NCBI GenBank assembly: GCA_022575985.1 | Contig: JAKSXM010000132.1 | Span: 1,488,001 to 1,552,000 of the forward strand | Length of the DNA: 64,000 nucleotides | Direction: 5' to 3' | From: Anagrus nilaparvatae | Lineage: Eukaryota > Arthropoda > Insecta > Hymenoptera > Mymaridae | In this document: one piece after another, positions 1-12,027 of the stretch | Position numbering within the stretch: the stretch's first letter is position 1 | How the letters are laid out: each line of letters starts with the position of its first letter | Translations under genes and position numbers: made by a program | Notes under the pieces: generated by a model | What the model was told of the DNA's origin: nothing | What the model saw: only the letters and a program-made list of their open reading frames with translations | Databases searched by the model: none

Positions 1-310
1 TTTTCAACGTCTTGGAGCAGTTTAAATGTTAGATATTGGGTTTTTTAATAATTCATCAACTGGGAATTTTTCTAACAGATTAAAATGATGTTAAAAACTG
101 GACTAAAAACATACTTCGTTTTAATTTTTCCTGTACAATCTAAATTCACTATTCATTTTAACATTTAACGACGCTTTATAGGAGAAAAATTCATTTTTTT
201 AGTTTTTAGGGCCCCAATTTTCAGGGAGCCAATGTTTAAAGTTTCGCATTTTTTAAGAAAAAATTTTCTGAATAATATTTGCAATTTTTACTTATATTTT
301 TTTTCCTCAG

Positions 311-424
311 GAATTCGATGAAACCTTGATAAAATCATTTGAATCTGCTGAAAATCCCAAGAGTATGAATTTTAAAAAACCCCAATATTTACCTTTTGAG
401 CTGCTTCAAGAAGTTGAAAACTGA
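311..424 (+). CDS. Putative terminal coding exon, unidentified
   Basis: A strong pyrimidine-rich 3' splice site (tttttttcctcag) is followed directly by 37 open codons and a TGA at 422-424. The peptide starts EFDETLIKSFE and ends LLQEVEN; it is rich in E, K, N and F and looks like protein rather than translated AT-rich intron. No upstream exon lies in the window except possibly the first few bases. A GT inside (after CAAGAA, about 411) could instead serve as a donor, making this an internal exon of the small-exon gene at 5.2-8.2 kb on the same strand. I do not recognise the protein. Confidence 0.35.
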   Translation, partial: EFDETLIKSFESAENPKSMNFKKPQYLPFELLQEVEN

Positions 425-1139
425 AAATTTGTGATTTTTGGTCATGTATATAAAGAAAAGGGAGTATACTCTTTTTAGTAAATTGTGAATGCAAAATAAG
501 TGAAAAAACATAAATCCATCATTTAGAATAATTTTAATTTATAAAAATATAATTCAGAACTCGGTTTTTTTTAAACATCGAAAAAACGTGATTTTGAGTC
601 TTCCAACTAAAGAAAAAAAATATAGGGCAAGCAAAATATTTACTGTTTCTCACTTCTTCGTCACTTTCTATGGTCTAAGGAACCCAAAGAAATGTAACAG
701 GAAGGTGTGCGTTTAATTTTGTTCTTTAAAAAGTTGATCATCCTAAGCGCAATCTTTCTGCGGATTTTCCATATAATAGTTAAAAATGAGGTTTTATGTT
801 CAAATAATTATATATTTCAATTTGTTAATTAATTAAATTTATCGTTATTTATGAACTAATTTAATACATATTTTAAGAATAAATAACTTTCTTTAAAACA
901 ATTATTTATAATAAAAGTGTTAGTATTTTAATTATTATTAATAAGGAAAATAGATATTATTTGCCAAAATTAAAAGAGATTTCATGAAATAAATGAAGTC
1001 CTTTGGTAGAGTATAGGTGAAATATCGTTTTTTTATGAAAAAATTATGAGAAAAACATAAAAAAGACCATAAAAAAGCTAATTTTAGATTTAAAATAAAA
1101 TATTAGATGGTATGATAAAACAAGCAAAAAATAAAACAC

Positions 1140-1640
1140 GATTTTTTTACATAATCGTCAATTGCGAGTGACGCACCGTAAAAGTTGCCATTTTTCCGAC
1201 GGAATTTTGAAAAGTAGACTTAGACAAAGTTCCCCTGAGCGCGAAAAAAAGGAGTTTTTCCTATATCCTGAGATATCTCAATTTTTAGACCGTCAAAAAA
1301 GCCAAAAATGAGGTTTTTCGAAGTTTTGACCCTCAAAATGAGTTCAAAAATAAAAAAAAAAATTTTTTTTTGGTGTATTTTTTCAAAACAAAAATTTTGA
1401 TACCAACCACGTCCCAATCGGATGATTCGGCCCGGAGATATTAATTTTTAGTGAAAAACACGTTTCAACCCCCCAGGGGTAACGCAGGGGGGGTGGGGGG
1501 GTGCCGACCCTCGGAATCTTATTTTTTATCATATATCATCAAATTGAGCCAAAAAAATGCGAAAAATATGCTGGGGCCGGAAACCATACCTTATTCCGCA
1601 GTAGTCTTTATTTTAATTTTTGTTACTTGTAGTTTTTGTT
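1140..1640. repeat. GC-richer interspersed block, probable repeat
   Basis: This stretch is clearly richer in G and C than its surroundings and holds runs such as CCCCCCAGGGG and GGGGGGTGGGGGGG. It carries no convincing coding frame; the short ORFs on both strands are rich in F and K and look like noise. Its sharp composition edges suggest an inserted repeat of unknown class. Bases 425-1139 and 1641-2320 on either side are AT-rich, and I see nothing in them. Confidence 0.3.
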
Positions 1641-2332
1641 AAAATAAATTAAAAGATTGTAATAAATGGTTTTATCATATTCATTTAGAAATCAATAACA
1701 TGATCAATGTACTTTATCTTACATGTTAATACTGTTGTTAATACTAATGGTTGTATGGGCTAGTACCCAAATCTTGTAACTCTCTTAATTTTTCTTAATA
1801 AAAAAAAAAAAATTAAATAAATAAATATATATTTAAAAATCCATTAAAAAAAGTTTTAATATAAAATTTTTATGTTTTTATAAGTAAATAGAATTTATAA
1901 GCACCTAGTTAATATTTTGTATATTTGAATTATCCGATTTTATGCTGCATTAATTGTTTTAAAATCTTGGGAATTGGATTGGGCAATATAGGTAAATTAT
2001 ATATCCCTTCAGTTATAAAAATATAATTATAGGATTTTTTGAATACCGGATGAAATCGTTGTCCATACCAAAAGAATGAAATTCCAAAAATTTTAACTCA
2101 TTTTCATGGCTTTTATGAAGAGGATATAGGATCCTTGACAAAATAATTTTCATAGACTTGTTAGAAATAACTAGCAGATATAAACTGTGCTATAATTTTA
2201 GCTATTTTTTTGGTAAATGGTCACTAATTTCACTTGTTAGTTCTAAAAATTTAACTACCTTTTTTTTTAATATTATGCTTTTTTTAATGCAACAAAAAGA
2301 AGCTATAAACTTTTGGAATATTAGGTTTACAG

Positions 2333-2461
2333 AGCAAGATTAATAATAATACATTTATCAACAGAGATGAAAGAATCGGAGGAAAAATAGAAAATTTTGT
2401 TCAGCAACATATTAAAAAAAAACTATCAAATTTTGACGAAACGAATCCTGAATTAAAAATT
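2333..2461 (+). CDS. Candidate internal exon, unidentified
   Basis: After a ttacag acceptor, 43 codons stay open with a protein-like composition, including FINRDERIGGKIENF and HIKKKLSNFDETNPELK. An alternative acceptor at 2323-2324 (attag) would give phase 1 entry. The only GT sites at the right end (GTTTTG from about 2462) are poor donors, and phase joining to the exon at 5191 is unclear. It may be an upstream exon of the same plus-strand gene. I do not recognise the protein. Confidence 0.25.
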
Positions 2462-2477
2462 TGTTTTGTTTTGTTAA

Positions 2478-2754
2478 TTAAAATAATTTGTTTATATTTT
2501 TAATATTTATCAAAAATTTCTAGAAGAAAAAGAAAGAGGGGTGGTGGGGTTCTCTCCATCGCCCCGATGAGTGAAAACCTGGATCCCAGCCATATGAGGA
2601 CTTCTCGAGAGAGAATTCTCGGTCTGTATCTCCTCCCCGTGAAGAAAAAAAATTAAAAGAGAATTAGTGTCTAAGCCATTGCACATTTTTGCACTTATCA
2701 GAACACGTAGACAGTACGGTTTTTAGCCATGCAGTAGCAAATAACTTGAGTTAT
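2478..2754 (-). mobile_element. Short LINE 3'-end or SINE-like insertion with 17-bp target duplication
   Basis: Exact 17-bp copies of TTGTTTTGTTAATTAAA lie at 2461-2477 and 2755-2771 and bracket 277 bp. Read on the minus strand, the insert has a GC-rich body (around 2525-2660, with GGGGAGGAGATACAG and CATCGGGGCGATGG) and an A/T-rich tail next to one direct repeat. That is the shape of a 5'-truncated LINE 3' UTR or SINE inserted by target-primed reverse transcription. The body resembles a Jockey-type 3' UTR in style only. Confidence 0.5.
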
Positions 2755-2779
2755 TTGTTTTGTTAATTAAATCATTGCC

Positions 2780-4570
2780 TTGAACTTAAGGAAAGATTTG
2801 TAGATGGAAAACATACTTACACAGTAAAAGAAAGTGGATACAGCGTTAGTAAACCTTAAACCCTGGCCAAACTCAATCAAAAGCGTTAAAGCATTGGGTT
2901 ACTTATACTGCTAGTTCGTGTATTAGTGATAGCAGAACATGCCTGTCTAGCTTCGTAAAGTGCGTATTTCATGTTTGTGTTTCCTTGAAAACTATCGTTC
3001 AGAAAGTCTTTAGGTTTGCGATATCAATAAGTTGATAGTCAGAAGTTTTACTTGAGTTGTAAAAGTTACAAGTAGTTTTGCGAATCCAGTCTTTTGCCCA
3101 GGGGAGACCGAGTTATTCGCGAACCTTGTCCATTAGGGTAAATATGGACACATTAGTAATTTTTCTCATAGCTTTGATTTCATAATTTTGAATTATTTCA
3201 AATTTATGTATATTAGACTCAAAGCTACCATCCCAGATTTTAGAGGCATGCATCGCTATGGGTCTGATTATCATTTTATATAGGATCAGACCATTAACGA
3301 TGCCTACTTGTTTTTGACATAAGGGAAGAGAGCGTTGTTAGGGCACCGATTGCTTTATTACGAGCTTGGGTGGTATGCTAATTAAATGTAAGTTTTTTGT
3401 CTAGAATGACACCCAGGTATTTAACATCTTTTCCCTTGGTATAGGAATGCCGTCAAATTCCGGAGGGATTATTTTCTCCATGTTTAATCTTTCTCTATAG
3501 AAGAGAATTGATTCGTATTTACTTGGGTTGATTTTAATTCGCCATTTGGCGTACTAGTGTTTAATAGACTATTTTCTTTAGACTACGGGAGTAGTGATAA
3601 CTGTGTCATCTGCATAAATGCAAATATTCACTCCGTAGGTGGTGGGCATGTCATTTATGTAGATGATGAATAAAACAGGACCAAGGAGGCTTCCCTGAGG
3701 GACACTTATATCGATTTTTTAGGTATGAGGCTATTATATTTATAACAGAAGGACTAATTTTCAGCATAATAAATTTTAGGAGGAGGCCCTCCATCTAGAA
3801 ACTCTCAAAAGCTTTAGCAACTTCTAAAAGGACAGCTCCCACCTTTTCGTTATTATTCCAACGTTCAGTAATGTTTTCCGTAAGTCTAAGTACTTGGTGT
3901 TGAGTTGAGTGTCCGGCTCTGAACCCGAACTGTTAGGCGCGGATCAGGTCATAATCGTATATTTCTTTTTTAAGCCTACTTAAAAAACTCCTTCGAAGAG
4001 TTTGCTAAGATTATTGAGAAGACTTATTGGTCTGTAGCTGTCAGGTTTAGTAAGATCTTTACCTACTTTGCGGAAGTCTTCCAGTCTTCAGGAAAGTAGT
4101 TAAGCCTCATGCATCAGTTAAATATAACTTTTATATAGTTTAAAGCTATTTCAGGTAGATTTTTTAAAGTTTGGTTATTAATGTCGTCCAGTCCAGGAGC
4201 TTTATTATTTTTCATTTTTTTTAAAAGGGAGGAAAGTTCCTCGGTTGTGGTTTCTGTGAAGGCACTGTCTAAAGAGGGGTCTTTGAGGAAATCTTTAACT
4301 TTTTCGTTAGTTTGATGGGTAATTTCAGGAATTTGCGGGTCATTATGGGGGCAATTTTATTGCTTATTTTCTCTACATAGAGCTCAGTAAATCTTTGGGC
4401 TTAATTGTTTTAGGAAAGGAATTTAATTTGGCTATCTTTATCTTTTAAGGCGGGAATATTCACCCGAGCTCTTGTGAGAACATTGGTGAATTTAAAGTGG
4501 CTGTTATCTGATAGAAAATTTCTCTCTTTATTGGTGACTTATATATCCTCGAAAGTTCATTTTATTTGCG
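2780..4570 (-). mobile_element. Jockey-like non-LTR retrotransposon, reverse transcriptase fragment (broken)
   Basis: The minus strand encodes typical LINE reverse-transcriptase motifs in order: DSYRPIS (about 4022-4050), VPQGSLLGPVLFIIYIND (about 3652-3706), and the catalytic YADD box just after it (about 3610). Further on there is LYKMIIRPIA and ASKIWDG (about 3220-3290), matching the thumb/connection region of Jockey-clade enzymes. Reading frame changes and stops occur between motifs, so the enzyme is dead. No endonuclease domain is recognisable at the high-coordinate end, so it is probably 5'-truncated. It lies antisense to the plus-strand gene and would sit in one of its introns. Confidence 0.85.
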
Positions 4571-4599
4571 AGAATATATTGCAGCATTGTAACTTAACA

Positions 4600-4970
4600 A
4601 TATGAATTTATATTTTGATGGATAAATTTTCTTTCAGCTTTTATTTATTTATTAATTTTTGTTTTTGACGATTGATATTTTTTGAACTGTTTAAAATAAT
4701 ACAATTTTATTTCTATTGTACCATTATTAAATATTTTGAAAATATTATAAATAATATCTAAAAATGTTCAATTTTTTATTCAAATGAAAATTAAAAATAT
4801 AAAAAATTTTTTTGATGTGTTTTGACAAAACTAAAAAATTGACTAAAAAAAATAAACATTTATCATAATTTATTAGATAACTAACGCATACATATAAACA
4901 AAATAATAAATTAAGATTAATTAAAAAAAAAAGTTGAATTTTAAAACAAGGTTACCTATAACATGTATTT
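4600..4970. other. AT-rich stretch without recognisable features
   Basis: This is low-complexity AT-rich DNA between the LINE fragment and the small-exon gene. I see no splice-bounded open stretch or repeat structure in it. Confidence 0.5.
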
Positions 4971-5190
4971 TAAATGAAAATGCGTAAGTTAAATACAAAG
5001 TAAAATTAAATCTATTTATAAATCAATATAATTAAAACTTATGTTCAAATAAACGCAAATAAATTATTTTTATTTAATATTGTTTATAATTAAAATAAAA
5101 CCTAATAAAATGAATCAAAAAAATGATTAAAAATAGATTCTATGCATATTACGTTTATAGTAAATATAATTAATTTTAGTTTTTTTTTAG

Positions 5191-8165
5191 AGGAAGTTGC
5201 GAGGGAAGTTGACGTAGAATTTGGTAACCGGATTTAGTGAATTTCTGCCAATTTTATTTTATGCTTTAAATTTCAATTGTTTTAAGATTTTTTATAAATT
5301 TATATTTAAAGTATTAAACTTCTGAGGGTAATTCAAAAATTAAAGCTATTATATTTACTGATTTACAATAATTTTCGATTACAATAAATAACTAAATACT
5401 GTAACTGCCACATTACTTATAATTACTCAAAAAGAGCTCATCATACTTTTAAAAATTATTGATCGACTTTTCTTACAATTATTTAGTTTTTAATTATAAT
5501 TATTTTTAAAATCATAAATTTACAAATCAACTAATCAAATATTTCATTTTTAAAATAAAGCAGTTTTTTCCCCTTTCATTTTTAACTATTCAAAACGTGC
5601 TCTACGTTTACGCAATTATTTATTTGGTCAAGCAGGAAAATATTTTTTAAAATTATAAATAATTAGTGCTTGTAAATTAAAGAAACTTATTTATTTTTTT
5701 AAGAATATGTTAATAACGCAAAAAATGTAATATGTAAAATTGCTCAACTTATCATAATGCAAAAATAACAAGGAAACTTAGTAATCGTAAGTAGTTTTAG
5801 TTATATGAATTTAAAGCAGTCCAAAATGAAATTTTTTCACATAAAATTAATAGTATTTTTTATGGTATTTTTGTATTTTGGTAAATATTTTAAATTCTTG
5901 TTACTTGGCTGTTAAGACTATCTTCAGTAAAAAAACAAAAAAAAAAAAAATATTTTATTTACAAAAATTTAATAAATTAAAATCGTAAATTATTAAATTT
6001 TTATTGTGAAAGTAGTTGAAAAAAGTCCCTACTGCTTTTTTGTTTTAAAATTATTGTTTGTGAATTTGTGAAAAGAATTATGAATTTACAACTATTTTAG
6101 CGAATTTACGGAAAAAATTGAGAATTTTTTAGTTTCTGGAATATTTATTAAAATTAGTAAAATGACGATTATTATCAAAAATTTAAAAATTTTTTACATA
6201 TAAACTTTAAGTTTTACATTTAGAGGAGTTAGTTTTAAATAATGGTGTTTTTATTGTATCGATTTTATCTTTATTTATTTTATTTATTCTTTTATTTATT
6301 TTATCTTTATTTACTATTTTATTTTTGTAAATCACTGAATTTCCTACAAAATAATTGTTATTCTTAAAAAATAATTGTTATTGTTAACCTTACGTGGTAA
6401 TGCTGATTTGGTTAAATTTTCATGCGTAGGCTTTATAAATACTTTGAACAGGAAAATTGACTATAATTTAATTTTGTAAGTAATTGATTAAAAAACAAGA
6501 CTTTACCAATAAAACTTATCAACTAAACAAACATATTACATAAAATTTGTATTTTATAAAAAAAATTGTGATATGACCCTGAAAGTATGTTTATTATTCA
6601 AAAATTTTTTTGCAGTATTTGAATTTCTAGAAAAAAAATTTAATTATATGACCTAAAGATATTAGAATTTTTTTCAATCAAAAATTTTGTTTAAATTTAT
6701 AAAACATTTATATTGCCTTAGTCTTCTAATTAATCTACTAGTAATAACAAAACATTTAATTATTTAATTCTTTTTTAGGTTTAATAACTGTACAAGATCC
6801 AGAAAGTCGAGTACTTCAATGTCTAATAGAGTTAATAATTAGTAATATAACATTTGCTGTATTTATTTTTTTTAGTTTAACATTTTAATCCAAATGAAAT
6901 AATTTTCATTCAAATTTATAAAATATTACATAATAGTATATTACGGTCCTAGGCCAGAAAAATAAAGAATGGCCCAAATCGCATTTAAATTACGATTTGG
7001 GAAAACTGTGATTTGGGTCATTCTTTGTTTATGGCCGAGGATTGTACAAAATTTTTCTGCGACTGTGGCGAGAAAATACGTCTTTGCCGGACGCGCAGCG
7101 TCCGGGAAATACGTACTTTCGGGCCGCAGTACAGAAAAGAATTTTTTAAAAGTAAAGTATTCAAACCTAGTTTCAGTCTTTACAAAACGTTACAACTAAT
7201 TTAATTCATTTATTATTAAGCTCAAATACATAAATAAAAATTAAAACTACTTGCATGCTATTTTTTGTATATTTAATTCTAATCCTATTAGAATTTCATA
7301 ATTTTAATTTTTATAGAAATCGATTCAAGTAATTATACGGCGAAAAAAATATGCCTGAGAAAAAAAATTGTTTACAGAATTGGTTAGATCTATTATTATT
7401 AGTAATAATTAAAAATATAAGTACAGATTTGCTGATAAAAGACTTTTAAATTTCAGATAAAAAATGTATTGATCAACCAGAACGTAAGTTGAAACATGTA
7501 TTAATTTAAATATATGTGTGAATCTATTATTTATTAAATATAAATGACTTCAAAGGGTCTTATAATTATACTTGAATTTTCATAAATTTTTAGGCTACAC
7601 GATCAATTACCCTAGTTCAAAATTGATAATTTAAGCTTCCTGTCCTTCGTTGCCTTGAGATATTTTTCAAAAAAGGTTTTAAATTCTTGTCCAAAATTTA
7701 TACTTAGGTCAAAACACAAGTTTAGGGGTTAATATTTTCAAACCTAAAAAGATTTTCTCTAATGTACATGGTTAGGTTGCTTTTTTTGAAATTTCAAGCG
7801 TAACACATAAGATCAAATAGGTCAAAATTTATACAGATCCAATTAGGAAATGCGTGATTTCTGTGATGTTACAAAAACACTCGAACTTTTTTTTAATCTG
7901 GCTGTCGATTTCGGCCACTCGTTTGGAGGGGTCCCACATAAATTTTGATAAAATAATGAAATAACGCATATAAAATTACTATGCACATTTGTATTTAAAA
8001 AATTAATTTTATTTTGCAGTGTTAAATATATTAAGCGAATTGAAAGATTCAGGAATCGGTATGAAGTAGATATTTTATAACAAAATTTTTTTATTTTATT
8101 AATTTAAATTATGTCATTCATTTATTTCAGATTTACCGCTATGCTGCCCCCCATTAAATACATAA
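5191..8165 (+). CDS. Multi-exon gene of tiny, phase-symmetric exons (3' part), unidentified protein
   Basis: Five exons join without a break: 5191-5223, 6779-6841, 7457-7483, 8020-8058 and 8131-8165 (stop TAA 8163-8165). Every intron is GT-AG with good pyrimidine tracts; the donor after 7483 is a perfect GTAAGT. All four internal exons have lengths divisible by three (33, 63, 27, 39 nt), and each begins with two bases completing a codon and ends with one base, so all introns are phase 1. The joined peptide contains EVAREVDVEFG, ITVQDPESRVLQCLIEL, KKCIDQPELLNILSELK and ends LPLCCPPLNT. Two AATAAA signals follow at 8297-8302 and 8308-8313. The 5' end is unsettled: ATGAAAATGC at 4974-4983 before GTAAGT would give a 68-residue protein in phase, but longer models using exons near 2.4 kb are possible. 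I do not recognise the family. Confidence 0.55.
6945..7130 (+). repeat. Dispersed hairpin repeat, copy 1
   Basis: AAAGAATGGCCCAAATC (from 6966) is mirrored by GATTTGGGTCATTCTTT (ending near 7027), forming a stem of about 17 bp, with a GC-rich tail downstream (GGACGCGCAGCGTCC palindrome). The same arrangement, including flanking words TTACGG and TTTATGG, recurs at 48365-48450. It lies inside an intron of the small-exon gene. Confidence 0.6.
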
Positions 8166-8296
8166 GTGACATGATATTTGTGATAGAGAAATTTTATTAC
8201 ACAAAGTTTTTATAAAGCAAGGAAATATTTTGGTTGATTATTAAAAATTTTTAAATTTGGAATTGTTTTTTGTCCCTAAAAAAGTTACCTGCAAAA

Positions 8297-8313
8297 AATA
8301 AATCTGCAATAAA
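8297..8313 (+). promoter_or_regulatory. Two polyadenylation signals
   Basis: AATAAA occurs at 8297-8302 and 8308-8313, about 130-150 nt after the stop codon of the small-exon gene. This supports 8163-8165 as its true end. Confidence 0.45.
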
Positions 8314-8559
8314 CAAAAGTTTGTAAAAATTACATCACCTGTAGTTCCTTATTGACCAACTTCAGTATTTCAATTTAATTTTTGTTCAATATAACTATTA
8401 CATTGAAATAGTAGTAGTCGGGTCTTATCAGTAAATTTAAAAGTATATAACTCTAAAATACTGAAATCTATCGGGATCTTTTTAGAAACACTTTATTGAG
8501 AAAATCTTTAAATGGGGTTTAAAATATCCCCATTTTCATCTCGTTAACCTGCACAGATT

Positions 8560-8960
8560 ATAAATGAAGTTTCTTTCTCTTTTTGGTTCAAGTAGGTTTT
8601 TTGGCTAATTGACTCTGAATCGGTGTATAATCACCCCTATTTCACCCTCCCTTCAGCCCTTAAAATAGATATATTTTGAAATAACTTAAAACAAATTGAG
8701 CGGTGGTATTGCCTTAATTTAAATCCCGTAAACATAATTAAAAAAATAAACTTTTGTTTTCATTTTAGAAGCTAAGAAATCAATTTATAGGGGTTATCAA
8801 AATTTCACCCTCCTCCCTTTAACCGTAGCCTAAAACATATTTTGAAATAACTTCATTTTAAAGAGAATCAACGAGGTTTTTTGGGCTGCTGATTCCGAAT
8901 TCAGAGTCAGAAATGAAACTGGGGGTAGGGGGCGCATCGCCCTAATTTCCCTAGGTCATT
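8560..8960. repeat. Degenerate repeat related to the 22-24 kb foldbacks
   Basis: The block carries two imperfect copies of a segment with TATTTTGAAATAACTT and phrases such as GGTTTTTTGG(G)C...GCTGATTCCGAATTC and CACCCTCC. These resemble the units in the inverted repeats at 22-24 kb (GGTTTTTTGGGTCGCTGAA). No coding frame is present. The rest of 8320-9840 is AT-rich and I see nothing else in it. Confidence 0.4.
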
Positions 8961-9850
8961 TTACTCAGCTTGAATTGTTAAGGATTTCGTGCAAATAATA
9001 TTAAAACTAATGTAAAAAAAGTTTTGTATTGAAAACTCCAGACATTGCAAAATTAAGTCCATCAAGAATATTTTGTTATTCTTAGAGGATTCTTAGTACT
9101 CATAAAAAGGAAAATTTTAAAGAAAACATTTTTATACAATATTTATCTTGTACACATTTTAGTCAAAATGTGTCAAATTAAAACTACAATGTATTGCAAC
9201 TATAAAATTTACTTATCTTATAGACCTAAAGTATAAAATAAAAAATTTGTATAGAAAGTAACAGATGCATAAAACATTAATTAAAATGACAAAATAAGGT
9301 GTTATATACTTTTTTGGATCATTAGATTAACAAAACTAAATAATTTTATATTTAAGACATTTTGATATATTTAAATAAATTTATATTAAATTTAAAGAGA
9401 CAGAGAAAATTGTATTTCCATCAACCGTAATATTCTTCCTCTTACTTATATTTTCACTTTATGTTTCAAAAATAGATTTTTAAAGAAAACTTTCATTTTT
9501 CATTATTATTTATCATAAAATATTGATATTTATTAGATTTAATTATGTGCCAAAAAAATATATTTCGGAATAATTGTAATTTTAATAAATCAATCGAGTT
9601 CGTTAACTTTTTGTATTGGAAGAAATTTATGTGTGTTCGTATTTGATTTATTTTTGGTTAAAAGTTATCCAAGATTTTAAAGATAAGCATTGATTCAGAC
9701 TGCAAATTAAAAATTTCTAAATTTTAACCAGAAATTTGTGCGATGAATTGGAAGTGAAAGAAACCCCAAAATTAGTTGAGTTTGAATGAATTAATAAATA
9801 ATTAATAAATAAATAATAATTAATAATTAATAATTAATAATTAATAAATT

Positions 9851-10285
9851 CAAAACCCCACCAAATCGCTAAAGTTTTTGCTGGAAATTGCTTAAAAACA
9901 ATTAAAATGAAGTTAACAATAAGTTTTGGGTGGGAAAAATGCAAAAAAAAAAAAAAAAAATTAGTTAAAAAAATTTTTAATAATTTTGAAAATTTGTTAA
10001 AAATTTTAAGGATTTTATTTATTCTAGGGGTAGGTGCAAGTACAGCATTGGGGGTAGGTTTAAATTGCTTTTTTAAATTGCTTTTTATTATGTTTATGGT
10101 TATATTATTATTCAAAAAAAAAAAAAAAAAAGGTAAAAAAAATAAAAAAAAAAAAATAAAAAAATCAATTTTTTTTTTCAATTAAAAGTGTTTTTCCCAC
10201 CTAAAAACATTTTTTTTTAACTAATTTAGTCGTTTAGAATAATTTCCTAGTGAAAAAAATGCGATTTGGTGGGAGGGGAAAAACG
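9851..10285. mobile_element. TIR element, CCCACCAAATCGC family
   Basis: CCCACCAAATCGC near 9857 is mirrored by GCGATTTGGTGGGAG near 10262-10276, giving a unit of about 430 bp without coding capacity. Its left half (GAAGTTAACAATAAGTTTTGGGTGGG, then a poly-A run, then CTAGGGGTAGGTGCAAGTACAGC) is the reverse complement of 55200-55420. The two F/K-rich ORFs through the poly-A runs are not genes. No clear target duplication was seen. Confidence 0.55.
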
Positions 10286-10299
10286 AAGAAGCACCAAAT

Positions 10300-10870
10300 A
10301 TTTCTTAAATACAAATAGATGATCTATAATAAATTTTTATCCATTTTTTTGAATTAATTTATTGTTAGTGTACCTAAAAAAGCATTTGTACTATTTTAGA
10401 TTTTTCAAACTAAGAGTTTAAATTTTTTTTATTGTTTTATACAGTGCATAAATTGAATCTTTGTTTATTTTTACATGAAATGCTTTGAAACAGATGCAAA
10501 TGTAAATTAATTTACATGCAAATTCGTATTTTGTTATTTCTGCCTTTTCTTCGTACTGTAACATTTTTATAATCATAAAATTAATTTATACACTTGTAAC
10601 AAAAATTTAACGATACATTTTTATGTTTTGATTTACAACAATACTAAGGTAGCATGAGGACTCGAAAAAAAAACTAAAAAGTTAACATTAGTTGGTTTGT
10701 TATAAAAAAATATAAATTTTATGCACACTCAGCTGTAGCAAAGTTATCATTCACCGAAATTACGACAAAAAGTGTATGGGGTTTTTGATAATATGTATCA
10801 AATACTACTACATGAAAAAATCAAAATCAGAAGATCGGACTGGATCATTTACGCGATTAAAATCTAAATT
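10300..10870. other. AT-rich stretch without recognisable features
   Basis: I see no coding frame, repeat or RNA gene here. Confidence 0.5.
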
Positions 10871-10872
10871 TT

Positions 10873-11046
10873 TTAACTGTTTGAAGATAGATAAGATTTT
10901 CGGGTAATTCTGATCGAAGTTCCATGTCCAATTATATCTTCATCACCGTCCATTTCAGTTTCAAAATTATTTCTATTATTGGGAGCCTCAAGAATTTCAT
11001 CAGCAAGGCGTGAATTTTTTTGCCTTAAACTTTCTGAGCGTCTCAT
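10873..11046 (-). CDS. Putative small terminal exon or 57-residue ORF, unidentified
   Basis: On the minus strand an ATG (11044-11046) opens 57 codons ending in TAA (10873-10875). The composition is protein-like and unlike the flanks: MRRSESLRQKNSRLADEIL near the start, then an acidic stretch (ETEMDGDEDIIG) and a basic end (RITRKSYL). The ATG is immediately preceded by tttacttttaag, a good splice acceptor, so this may be the last exon of a longer minus-strand gene, with ATG being only an internal methionine. The first coding exon at 26289-26495, same strand and ending in phase 0, is phase-compatible with it. That link is inference only. Confidence 0.35.
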   Translation of the reverse strand: MRRSESLRQKNSRLADEILEAPNNRNNFETEMDGDEDIIGHGTSIRITRKSYLSSNS

Positions 11047-11049
11047 CTT

Positions 11050-12025
11050 AAAAGTAAATTAAAAAAAAATTATTTTATTAAAATTAATCGAAAATTAAAA
11101 ATTGACTATGGTTCATTAGATTTATCTACTAAATAATTTATGAAAATAATAATTTATATGTTTTAAGTACACTTTACTTGATTGTCATTTCGGCGAATGG
11201 TAACTTTGCTCCTGAGAATTGTGTAAGATAATTTTTTCTTGGTTAAAAACCCAACATTAATAATTTAATCCTTCAATCAGAGTATTTTAAAACTTGAAGG
11301 ATAATAATAAAAAAAGAAGGAAGAAAATGTACACATAAAAGATAAAAAGCTTTTATAATTTGCATGTAAATTTGAGCGTTAATTCAGTGAAAATTAATTT
11401 TCTATCATGAAAACCGCAGAAAATGTATAAAAGTTTCTATATTATGAAAGAGAAAAAGTGATACATGTATAATATATACAAGAGAATTTAAATTTCAAGT
11501 AGAATTAACAGAGCTTTAATCATCTATAGAAAAAGCTTTAACCATATGTCGTCTGAGAGCGAATATATTTAAAACATGTAAATTGTCGTTTTCTATTTTA
11601 AACAAAAACGGACCACAAGTCATTTTATGAGTATGGAACAAGACTATAAATATTAAATTTTCATTTTATGTCTTTGTATTTATAATCTCAATTTATTTAT
11701 GTCTATTAACTCGCTTTGGTTTTATGTTTATTAAAACTTTATATATTCTGTGATATGAGAACATTTTTTCATCAAATTTACAAGTGGATTATAAGTTTAC
11801 CTATTCCAGAACATCATGAAAGAGATAATTTTTTACTTAGTAATGACTTTCATGAAAATTTAATCGGCTAAATTATAAATGAGTCATTTGTTACAAATTC
11901 AGTACTTAAACTCATCCTATCCTATCCTAAAAAAGACACTGCTCATCGCAACGTTTGCTAGGTGTAATCGCAATAAAGTTATTCTGATTGGTTCTCACAA
12001 TAACGTAAACAAACATCATATATTA
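11050..12025. other. AT-rich stretch without recognisable features
   Basis: I see no gene, RNA or organised repeat in this interval. Confidence 0.5.
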
Positions 12026-12027
12026 TA

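Noticed and set aside
9834..10185. Overlapping ORFs on both strands (115 and 92 codons)
   Set aside because: Both are K- or F-rich translations of poly-A/poly-T runs in a TIR element.
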